From positions 1 through 7,696 of the forward strand of contig WFUY01000386.1 in NCBI GenBank assembly GCA_015484715.1: DNA of 7,696 bases. The letters are read 5' to 3'. The notes beneath the pieces are model-generated. The model was given only the letters and a program-made list of their open reading frames with translations, searched no databases and was not told the origin of the DNA. Each line of letters opens with the position of its first letter. Position 1 is the first letter of the stretch. Shown one piece after another: positions 1 to 7,696 of the stretch. A program made the translations under genes and the position numbers. This DNA comes from Thermoflexales bacterium (GTDB taxonomy: Bacteria > Chloroflexota > Anaerolineae > S140-20).

Positions 1-208
1 TCCCAGGGGCGTACTGGTTGATCCCCCGCGAGATCGCCTCAATGGCTGCCTGCTTGACCACCTCGGGGCCGTCGAAATCGGGGAAGCCCTGGCCCAGATT
101 GATGGCCTGGTGCTTCAGGGCCAGGGCGCTCATCTCGCTGAAGATGGTGGTGCCGAACCCACGGACCCGCTGGGCCGGGATCGTCCTGTTCGATGGCTGG
201 GAGACCAT
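1..208 (-). CDS. PLP-dependent class I/II aminotransferase, N-terminal part (partial)
   Basis: Only the first 69 residues are in the window; the rest lies beyond base 1. The segment INLGQGFPDFDGPE (residues 36-49), followed by a helix and GINQYAPG (62-69), is the typical N-terminus of fold-type I aminotransferases of the methionine/kynurenine/glutamine transaminase group (YbdL- or KAT-like). These enzymes move an amino group from an amino acid to a 2-oxo acid using pyridoxal phosphate in the cytoplasm. The PLP lysine and other catalytic residues are not visible here, so the substrate cannot be set. The ATG start is chosen because a strong ribosome binding site, GGAGGTG (minus strand, bases 217-211), lies two bases upstream. 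The start is 8 bp past the greA stop and the binding site touches the greA stop codon, so the two genes are probably co-transcribed and translationally coupled. Confidence 0.85.
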   Translation of the reverse strand, partial: MVSQPSNRTIPAQRVRGFGTTIFSEMSALALKHQAINLGQGFPDFDGPEVVKQAAIEAISRGINQYAPG

Positions 209-216
209 CGCACCTC

Positions 217-690
217 CTACTCGATGGCGATGATGCGGAAGACCAGCTCTCCGCCAGGAGCGTGGACCACCACCCGATCGCCGACCCGCCGACCCAGCAG
301 TGCCCGCCCCAGGGGCGACTCGTTGGAGACGCGCCCGTTGCCCGGATCGGCCTCGGCTGCCCCCACGATCTGGAAGGTCTCCGCCTCCTCCTCCCCCTCC
401 TCGACGATGGTGACCCGCGAGCCCAAGGCAACCACGTCCCCGTCCCCGTGGTTTTCGATGAGAACGGCGTTCTTCAGCATCTGCTCCAGTTGGTCAATGC
501 GGCCTTGGATGAAGCCCATCTCCTCCTTGGCGGCGATGTAGTCGGCGTTCTCAGAGAGGTCGCCCATCTGGATGGCGTGGCGCAGCCGGGCCGACACCTG
601 GGGTTTCCTGACCCGGATCAGGTGATCCAATTCCCGGCGCAGCTTTTCGATGCCTTCAGCCGTCAGGTAGACCGCGTCCGATTCCTTCAC
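217..690 (-). CDS. greA: Transcription elongation factor GreA
   Basis: The protein is 157 residues, the usual GreA length. GreA enters the RNA polymerase secondary channel and stimulates cleavage of backtracked transcripts, rescuing stalled complexes. Residues 1-75 form the antiparallel coiled coil, with the tip motif GDLSENADYIAAKE (43-56). D44 and E47 are the acidic pair that directs the catalytic magnesium. Residues 80-157 form the FKBP-like C-terminal domain, including VSNESPLGRALLG (121-133), a family signature. The start is GTG at 690-688, preceded by a purine-rich site (GGAGGAG on the minus strand, near 701-695). The aminotransferase gene follows 8 bp downstream. A candidate promoter and a repeat-containing leader of about 150 nt lie upstream at 691-875. 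GreA rather than GreB is favoured by the acidic, not strongly basic, C-terminal domain. Confidence 0.96.
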   Translation of the reverse strand: MKESDAVYLTAEGIEKLRRELDHLIRVRKPQVSARLRHAIQMGDLSENADYIAAKEEMGFIQGRIDQLEQMLKNAVLIENHGDGDVVALGSRVTIVEEGEEEAETFQIVGAAEADPGNGRVSNESPLGRALLGRRVGDRVVVHAPGGELVFRIIAIE

Positions 691-728
691 CGCTCTCCTC
701 CCTTGGGTGGATTTTGCGGCCTGTGCCG

Positions 729-820
729 CTCAACCTGCCCTCCCGCAGGTTCACCGATTGATCGTCCGTGTGCGCGGTCTGATCCGTCACGGAGTTAAAG
801 CGACCGGTTCCTCAACCTGC
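729..820. repeat. Repeated CTCAACCTGC boxes with hairpin in the greA leader
   Basis: The decamer CTCAACCTGC occurs at 729-738 and again at 811-820. The first copy is followed after six bases by its inverted heptamer GCAGGTT (745-751), giving a perfect 7-bp stem with a 6-base loop (732-751). The second copy runs into the 8-bp palindrome CCTGCAGG (816-823). On the minus strand the loop reads GGGAGG, which resembles a ribosome binding site. The boxes lie between the candidate greA promoter and the greA start, so they would be in its leader. They could be operator sites or leader RNA structure. The repeats are seen directly; the role is inference. Confidence 0.5.
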
Positions 821-846
821 AGGAGGGTGAAGCCGGTGGAAAAGAA

Positions 847-875
847 CTCTACCACCGATAGCGAATTTTGACAAG
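847..875 (-). promoter_or_regulatory. Candidate sigma-70-type promoter for greA
   Basis: Read on the minus strand, TTGTCA (875-870, five of six matches to the -35 consensus) is followed by a 17-bp spacer and TAGAGT (852-847, four of six matches to the -10 consensus). Transcription would start near 840, leaving a leader of about 150 nt before the greA GTG. Spacing is ideal but the match is imperfect, and such matches arise by chance. Confidence 0.35.
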
Positions 876-1014
876 CGCCAGGGGGCTGATGGTAGCCCAT
901 ACGCGAGCCCTCTGAATCACTGAACGCCGAAGGGAATGAGGCCACTGAAATCTCAGCGTCTTCGCCCTTTCAGCACCTCAATGTAGGGCAGCCTCCCATA
1001 GCCCGGCCTGGTGG

Positions 1015-1043
1015 TTGGGGAAGTGTCCAATCCGTGGTACAAT
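1015..1043 (+). promoter_or_regulatory. Candidate promoter for the membrane protein / gyrB direction
   Basis: TTGGGG (1015-1020) is followed by exactly 17 bp and TACAAT (1038-1043), a five-of-six match to the -10 consensus. The -35 matches only its first three bases. The predicted start, near 1050, falls inside the dyad GAGAGG-T-CCTCTC (1046-1058), which could be an operator. No other convincing promoter lies between here and gyrB, so this may drive the membrane-protein gene and gyrB together. Confidence 0.5.
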
Positions 1044-1085
1044 TAGAGAGGTCCTCTCGGAGGAGCGACATTGAGGACTTCAGCG

Positions 1086-1127
1086 GACGAAGGACCGAAG
1101 ACGAAGGAATGAGGACGAAGGCACCGA
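1086..1127 (+). repeat. Three imperfect 14-bp tandem repeats before the membrane-protein gene
   Basis: Units begin GACGAAGG at 1086, 1100 and 1114, each 14 bp: GACGAAGGACCGAA, GACGAAGGAATGAG and GACGAAGGCACCGA. The first eight bases are identical in all three. The array is purine-rich and runs straight into the ribosome binding site GAGGAGGG (1126-1133) of the gene starting at 1135. It is noncoding in any supported frame. It may be a minisatellite or an unstructured, purine-rich translation-enhancing leader; the role is not known. Confidence 0.65.
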
Positions 1128-1134
1128 GGAGGGT

Positions 1135-2112
1135 ATGGAAGCGTCGCGCAAGCGGTCTCCCGCCGGCATCATAGACTCCCTGGGCATCGGCTACAGCCTG
1201 GTGGTCAACCACCTCTGGCTGCTCTCCCTGCCCGTGGCCCTGGACCTCTTCCTCTGGCTGGGTCCCAGCCTGACGGCACCGGCCCTCTTCCGCCGGGTGC
1301 TGGCTCCCTTCCAGGTCCCGCTCTCCAACCCGGAGGCCGGCATCGAGGGGGCGGAGGACCTCCTCCAAGCGCTGGACGAGTTGGCCACCCGCTTCAACCT
1401 CTTCTCCCTGCTGGGAGCGCCCCCCCTGGGAATGCCCGGGTTGATGGGGGGCAGGCCGGGGATGAACTTCGTCCGGCAGGAGATCGCCTCCCCCTCGGCC
1501 GGCGCGGTGATCGGCGGCCTGTTGCTGCTGGCCGGGCTCTTCCTGAGCACCATCTACCTGAGCCTGCTGGCCCACGTCGTGTCACGGCGAGGGGGCGAAG
1601 GGGCCGACGCAGAGCTTGGAGGGGCACCGGCCCTTGGCCTCCGTCGGATCGCCCGAGCCTGGTGGCGGCTGATGGGCTTCCTGCTGCTCCTGGGGGTCGG
1701 CATCGTGATCCTGAGCATCCCCCTGGGGATCTTCACCCAACTGCTGGCCATCTTCAGCCCGGGGCTGTCCGGTTTCTTCTTCTTGGTCGGGATGGCCGTG
1801 GTGATGTGGTCCCTCTTCTACCTCTTCTTCACCGTCCACGCCATCCTGATGGACGGATTGCCGGTGCGGTGGGCGATGATGCGCAGCGTGTGGGTGGTGC
1901 GCCGGGATTTCCTGCCCACGTTGGGGCTCATCGCGCTGACGCTGATCATCAGTATGGGGATGGAGCAGGTGTGGGGCCTGGCCCGCCCCAACTCCTGGCT
2001 GGAAGGGGTGGCGATCCTGGGTAACGCTTTCATCCATACCGGGCTGATCGCCGCTACCTTCGTCTTCTACCGAGAGCGGGTGGCCTCCTTGGAGACCCGC
2101 CCTCGCCCGTAA
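1135..2112 (+). CDS. Polytopic membrane protein of unknown function
   Basis: I do not recognise the family. The 325-residue product is strongly hydrophobic with about six probable membrane segments: near 20-43, 122-147, 180-205, 209-233, 258-275 and 291-311. A non-membrane segment of about 75 residues (45-120), rich in Gly and Pro, lies between the first two. A positively charged loop, VSRRGGEGADAELGG (149-163), probably faces the cytoplasm, as does RRD (256-258). No catalytic motif, signal-peptidase site or transporter signature is visible. The ATG at 1135 has GAGGAGGG (1126-1133) close upstream. In the same frame a stop lies at 1072, with no alternative start between. The stop codon abuts the heptamer array leading to gyrB, and no terminator is seen between them, so the two genes may be co-transcribed. 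Confidence 0.85.
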   Translation: MEASRKRSPAGIIDSLGIGYSLVVNHLWLLSLPVALDLFLWLGPSLTAPALFRRVLAPFQVPLSNPEAGIEGAEDLLQALDELATRFNLFSLLGAPPLGMPGLMGGRPGMNFVRQEIASPSAGAVIGGLLLLAGLFLSTIYLSLLAHVVSRRGGEGADAELGGAPALGLRRIARAWWRLMGFLLLLGVGIVILSIPLGIFTQLLAIFSPGLSGFFFLVGMAVVMWSLFYLFFTVHAILMDGLPVRWAMMRSVWVVRRDFLPTLGLIALTLIISMGMEQVWGLARPNSWLEGVAILGNAFIHTGLIAATFVFYRERVASLETRPRP

Positions 2113-5778
<3,666 letters not shown>

Positions 5779-5780
5779 CG

Positions 5781-6113
5781 ATGCCCCACCGTCCCCAGAA
5801 GATCGTGGTGAACAAGGAAGAGAAGGTGATGACCATTGTCTGGGACGATGGTCACGAGAGCCGCTACCCCTTCCGTCTGCTGCGGGAGCGCTGCCCCTGC
5901 GCCGAATGCCGCGAGGAGCCCCAGGACCCGCCGGAAGGAATGCTGGTCCTGCGCCTGGCCCCCCGAGATGAGCTGGACAGCGTGGAGTTGGTCGGCAGCT
6001 ACGCGATTCAGTTCTTCTGGTCCGACGGGCATCACCACGGCATCTACAGTTGGGACCTCTTGCGACGTCTCTGCCCCTGCCCGACCTGCAGCCGCGAGCA
6101 GCGGCGCAGTTAG
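5781..6113 (+). CDS. DUF971 (GBBH-like N-terminal domain) protein
   Basis: This 110-residue cytoplasmic protein matches the DUF971/GBBH-like_N family, named after the N-terminal domain of gamma-butyrobetaine hydroxylase. It has two similar halves. The first contains IVWDDGHESRYPFRLLRERCPCAEC (about 18-42), the second FFWSDGHHHGIYSWDLLRRLCPCPTC (about 77-102). Each ends in a CPCxxC cluster that could bind a metal such as zinc or an iron-sulfur centre. Stand-alone bacterial members are sometimes found near Fe-S assembly (Mrp/ApbC) genes, but the role is not settled. The ATG at 5781 is 2 bp past the gyrB stop; a GTG at 5775 overlapping that stop would add two residues and is an equal alternative. 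No strong ribosome binding site is seen, so translation is probably coupled to gyrB. The link to gyrase may be only positional. Confidence 0.85.
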   Translation: MPHRPQKIVVNKEEKVMTIVWDDGHESRYPFRLLRERCPCAECREEPQDPPEGMLVLRLAPRDELDSVELVGSYAIQFFWSDGHHHGIYSWDLLRRLCPCPTCSREQRRS

Positions 6114-6134
6114 GCTAGAATGCTTCAGCGTCAC

Positions 6135-6164
6135 TTTCCACGCAGAGAAGAAAGGGGATATACT
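6135..6164 (+). promoter_or_regulatory. Candidate promoter of the vapBC-type operon
   Basis: TTTCCA (6135-6140, four of six) is followed by an 18-bp spacer and TATACT (6159-6164, five of six matches to the -10 consensus). It lies 43 bp upstream of the antitoxin ATG. Just downstream, the 8-bp palindrome AGAATTCT (6173-6180) could be the operator for autoregulation, as is usual for toxin-antitoxin operons. The run CCCC-AA-GGGG (6188-6197) could partly pair with the ribosome binding site. The promoter is plausible; the operator is a guess. Confidence 0.5.
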
Positions 6165-6206
6165 GCAAGACAAGAATTCTACTTACCCCCCAAGGGGAGG
6201 AAAATC

Positions 6207-6446
6207 ATGCGTCAAATCCGGGAATTGGAAAAGCGATTTCTAGCTTTGCCTCCTGAAGCACAACGACAGATATTGGATCTCCTCGCTTTCTTGGAGCAAC
6301 GTTATCGTGTCTCACGACGACTGTCTCCCGCCCCTAAGAAGCCTTTACGGTCCTATGCTTTTGTGGGCCTGTGGCGAGAGCGCGGAGATATGCAAAATAG
6401 CATCCAATGGGTGCGTGACTTGCGTCATCGGGAGTGGCGGGGATAA
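6207..6446 (+). CDS. VapB-type antitoxin (DUF2281-like)
   Basis: The 79-residue product fits the antitoxin partner of a PIN toxin. Residues 5-33 (RELEKRFLALPPEAQRQILD and following) resemble the DUF2281 N-terminal helix region. The C-terminal tail FVGLWRERGDMQNSIQWVRD (52-71) is typical of the segment that wraps around and blocks VapC active sites. The protein would also repress its own operon as a complex with the toxin. The ATG at 6207 is chosen for the strong ribosome binding site GGGGAGG (6194-6200), six bases upstream; an upstream in-frame ATG at 6120 lacks one and would add 29 unlikely residues. The stop overlaps the toxin start (TAATG at 6444-6448). Local GC is about 47% in a sampled row, well below the neighbours, suggesting horizontal acquisition. 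Confidence 0.82.
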   Translation: MRQIRELEKRFLALPPEAQRQILDLLAFLEQRYRVSRRLSPAPKKPLRSYAFVGLWRERGDMQNSIQWVRDLRHREWRG

Positions 6447-6832
6447 TGGCTGACCTGCTGGTAGATACCGATATCCTGATCGATGTGGCTCGGGGCGCAG
6501 AAGAAGCCGTTCGGGCCTTAGAAGCGTGGGAGACGGAGCGAGCAATTGGAATTAGTGCCATCACCTACATGGAATTGTTGGTAGGATGCCGCAACAAGCG
6601 AGAGCAGCGAGCCGTAGAGCAGTTTGTGGAGCGCTTTGAACTGGTACTGGTTAACGCCCGCATTACAGAAGAAGCCATTCGGCTATTGCAACGATATCGG
6701 CTGAGTCATGGTCTGATGATTGCCGATGCTTTGATTGCAGCCACAGCGATAGTGGAAAGCATACCCTTGGTGAGCAAGAACCAAAGGGATTACCGCTTCA
6801 TTGAAGGACTAGAACTCTGGCCATATCCGTAA
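6446..6832 (+). CDS. VapC-type PIN-domain ribonuclease toxin
   Basis: The 128-residue protein is a full-length PIN domain, the magnesium-dependent RNase fold of VapC toxins, which cleave tRNA or rRNA. Acidic metal-binding residues are visible: D7 in LLVDTDILID, E43 in ISAITYMELLVG and D94 in HGLMIADALIAATA. D115 in SKNQRDYRFIEGL probably completes the site. The C-terminal phrase LVSKNQRDYRFIEGLELWPY is characteristic. The ATG at 6446 shares one base with the antitoxin stop, a standard arrangement that couples translation; a GTG at 6434 would add four residues but lacks this logic. The catalytic set looks complete, so the toxin is probably active. Its target cannot be read from sequence. No terminator follows. 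Confidence 0.93.
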   Translation: MADLLVDTDILIDVARGAEEAVRALEAWETERAIGISAITYMELLVGCRNKREQRAVEQFVERFELVLVNARITEEAIRLLQRYRLSHGLMIADALIAATAIVESIPLVSKNQRDYRFIEGLELWPYP

Positions 6833-6853
6833 AGTGGAGACACGCCTAACCCT

Positions 6854-6908
6854 GCGTGCAGCGGACTGGCTTCGCCTCGATGCGCTCGGCTCCGCCAGCT
6901 GCTGACGC
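6854..6908. repeat. Imperfect inverted repeat upstream of AbrB-like gene
   Basis: The arm at 6854-6870 (GCGTGCAGCGGACTGGC) is nearly the reverse complement of 6894-6908 (GCCAGCTGCTGACGC), with two small bulges or mismatches. The 23-base loop contains near-repeats of GGCTTCGCC and GGCTCCGCC. The stretch is GC-richer than the surrounding patch. It sits where the coding region for the missing first strand of the next gene would be expected. It could be a small palindromic insertion, a weak transcription attenuator or chance. Confidence 0.45.
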
Positions 6909-6922
6909 GGGAGGAAGAAGAG

Positions 6923-7153
6923 TTGATTCTACCCAAATCGTTGGGACACGCCCTGGGTTTACAGGAAGGCGACCAAGTTGAAGTCAGGCGACAAGGTCGC
7001 ATCTTGTGGCTACAGCACCAGGAAACAACGGGTGCTCCAGGACCATTGACTGATCTGGCCAAGATCATCTCCTCTTCTCGGCCAATAGGCTCTGTAGACA
7101 TTGATTTGACGAAGCGCGGATACGAGCAGATAGATGAGCGCTCAAGTTTTTAA
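6923..7153 (+). CDS. AbrB/MazE-type antitoxin with unclear start
   Basis: ILPKSLGHALGLQEGDQVEVRRQGRILWL (residues 2-30) matches the SpoVT/AbrB swapped-hairpin DNA-binding domain, which acts as a dimer in antitoxins and transition-state regulators. The C-terminal part (39-76) would be the toxin-binding tail. The best start is TTG at 6923, preceded by GGGAGG (6909-6914) at good spacing, giving 76 residues. That start removes the first beta strand, normally about eight residues before ILPK. The frame is open upstream to the vapC stop and encodes LLTREEEEL, which would restore the strand, but contains no ATG, GTG or TTG, only CTG codons (6866, 6899, 6902). The gene overlaps the following PIN remnant by 20 bp, as antitoxin-toxin pairs do. 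It may be decaying along with its lost toxin. Confidence 0.65.
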   Translation: MILPKSLGHALGLQEGDQVEVRRQGRILWLQHQETTGAPGPLTDLAKIISSSRPIGSVDIDLTKRGYEQIDERSSF

Positions 7154-7283
7154 CTTTGATGCTCTTTTGCCCAAGCGCTTGTATTGGGATGCCAGCTTCT
7201 TGGTCCACGCGACTTATCCAGCCGGGCGCTATTACCAGGCATGCTTCAACTTTCTAGCTTGGCAGCATGGACCGCCAACATAG
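7134..7283 (+). pseudogene. Truncated PIN-domain toxin remnant
   Basis: From the ATG at 7134 the frame gives 49 residues. The segment RLYWDASFLVHATYPAGRYY (15-34), followed by QACFNFL, resembles the first strand and helices of a PIN toxin, with D19 as the first metal-binding aspartate. The other acidic positions, normally around residues 45-120, are absent because the frame ends at 7281-7283, inside the next gene. The start overlaps the AbrB-like antitoxin by 20 bp, the usual antitoxin-toxin layout, which supports the reading. The homology appears to break near 7255-7266, where high-GC sequence of the glycosyltransferase gene begins. A fragment this short cannot be a working RNase. Confidence 0.6.
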
Positions 7284-7696
7284 CCAAAGCAAGAAGCGCA
7301 TCCTGGCCTCTCTCCTGCTGATCCTGGGGCTGGCCTGGGGATTGCGCCTCTACCGGCTGGATGGGGCCAGCGTCTGGTGGGATGAGGGCCACGCCGTCCA
7401 CGTGGCCCGGGAATCCTGGCCTGGCATCCTGCACCGGGCCGTGACCGACGCCAACAACCCCCCGCTCTACTACCTCTTGCTCCACGCCTGGCGGCAGGTG
7501 GTGGGGGAGGGAGAGTTCGTCCTGCGCTTCCTCTCGGCTGCCGCCAGCCTCCTCGCCGTCGCCACGGCCGCCCGGCTGGGCCGATCCCTGGCCGGTCCCT
7601 GGGGAGCCCCCCTGGCCGCCCTCCTCCTGGGGCTCTCCCGCCTCTCCATCTGGTGGGGCCAGCAGATGCGGATGTACGCCCTGGCCGGCACCCTCA
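7267..7696 (+). CDS. GT39/ArnT-like membrane glycosyltransferase, N-terminal part (partial)
   Basis: The first 143 residues are in the window and the frame stays open past the right edge. After a basic N-terminus (RQHSQSKKR) comes a membrane segment (11-29), then LYRLDGASVWWDEGHAV (29-45) with the acidic pair D39-E40. Next is DANNPPLYYLLLHAW (61-75), a core motif of the GT39/PMT/ArnT superfamily, then FVLRFLSA (84-91). Two further membrane segments follow near 88-105 and 112-130, and then the QQMRMYAL signature (132-139). Such enzymes are GT-C fold proteins that transfer sugar from a polyprenyl-phosphate donor to protein or lipid on the outer face of the membrane. The donor and acceptor cannot be told. 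The ATG at 7267 is the first start after an in-frame stop at 7255-7257. It has no clear ribosome binding site and lies within the PIN remnant, so its native leader was probably lost. Confidence 0.85.
   Translation, partial: MDRQHSQSKKRILASLLLILGLAWGLRLYRLDGASVWWDEGHAVHVARESWPGILHRAVTDANNPPLYYLLLHAWRQVVGEGEFVLRFLSAAASLLAVATAARLGRSLAGPWGAPLAALLLGLSRLSIWWGQQMRMYALAGTL

Larger units (their letters stand above)
691..1134. other. Divergent intergenic region, no gene seen
   Basis: This 444-bp stretch separates minus-strand greA from the plus-strand membrane-protein gene, so it should contain promoters for both directions. I see a candidate greA promoter (847-875), a candidate rightward promoter (1015-1043), a hairpin with repeated CTCAACCTGC boxes (729-820), a short dyad at 1046-1058 and three imperfect 14-bp repeats (1086-1127). 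A weak 5-bp stem (GGGCT/AGCCC, 884-899) is also present. The central part, about 876-1010, shows no coding potential and nothing I can name. No tRNA-like or known riboswitch structure was recognised. Confidence 0.7.

Noticed and set aside
869..897. Perfect -35 hexamer TTGACA on the plus strand at 869-874
   Set aside because: No acceptable -10 hexamer occurs 16-18 bp downstream. The same bases serve better as the reverse-strand TTGTCA of the candidate greA promoter.
884..899. GGGCT/AGCCC stem considered as a terminator or riboswitch piece
   Set aside because: Only five base pairs with no U-tract and no surrounding conserved structure that I recognise.
938..988. A 16-codon frame starting ATG at 938 in the intergenic region
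   Set aside because: It is very short, has no convincing ribosome binding site and no recognisable content.
6120..6206. N-terminal extension of the VapB-like antitoxin from ATG 6120
   Set aside because: It would cover the candidate promoter, has no ribosome binding site and adds residues atypical for the family.
7170..7188. Stem CCCAA/TTGGG and palindrome CAAGCGCTTG, considered as a terminator
   Set aside because: The stem is weak, lacks a following T-run and lies inside the PIN remnant coding sequence.

Overview
This is a high-GC bacterial chromosome segment. The housekeeping genes run near 65-75% GC in rows I counted by hand. There is no direct taxonomic marker. The mix of an intein-bearing gyrB, short tandem repeats directly before start codons, a greA/aminotransferase pair and a GT39-type membrane glycosyltransferase would fit a thermophilic or filamentous Chloroflexota, but that is a low-confidence inference.

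Layout. On the minus strand at the left edge, greA (GTG start) is followed after 8 bp by the start of a PLP-dependent class I/II aminotransferase that runs off the window. A gene-free stretch of about 440 bp (691-1134) separates this pair from the plus-strand genes. It holds candidate promoters for both directions, a hairpin with repeated CTCAACCTGC boxes on the greA side, and a 14-bp tandem repeat just before the next start codon. On the plus strand, an unrecognised protein with about six membrane segments ends directly against a 56-bp array of eight heptamers (consensus CTTGCAC). The array leads into the ribosome binding site of gyrB.

The centrepiece is gyrB. Its 1197-codon frame is a normal GyrB of about 637 residues interrupted by a 560-residue intein. 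The intein sits directly before the TDADVDG metal-binding motif of the TOPRIM domain, so active gyrase depends on splicing. The intein begins with Ser, ends in His-Asn before a Thr, and carries a two-motif LAGLIDADG homing endonuclease that looks intact. Between the N-terminal splicing blocks and the endonuclease it also carries what reads clearly as an XRE/Cro-type helix-turn-helix domain. A DUF971 protein follows gyrB with overlapping or 2-bp spacing.

The region from about 6114 to 7260 has clearly lower GC (47% in sampled rows) and is a toxin-antitoxin patch. It holds a complete vapBC-type pair (DUF2281-like antitoxin and PIN toxin, overlapping TAATG), then an AbrB-type antitoxin with no normal start codon for its first strand, then a PIN toxin cut off after about 45 residues. 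High-GC sequence resumes abruptly with a GT39/ArnT-like membrane glycosyltransferase that starts inside the PIN remnant and continues past the right edge. The patch looks like a degraded, laterally acquired insertion between ordinary chromosomal genes.
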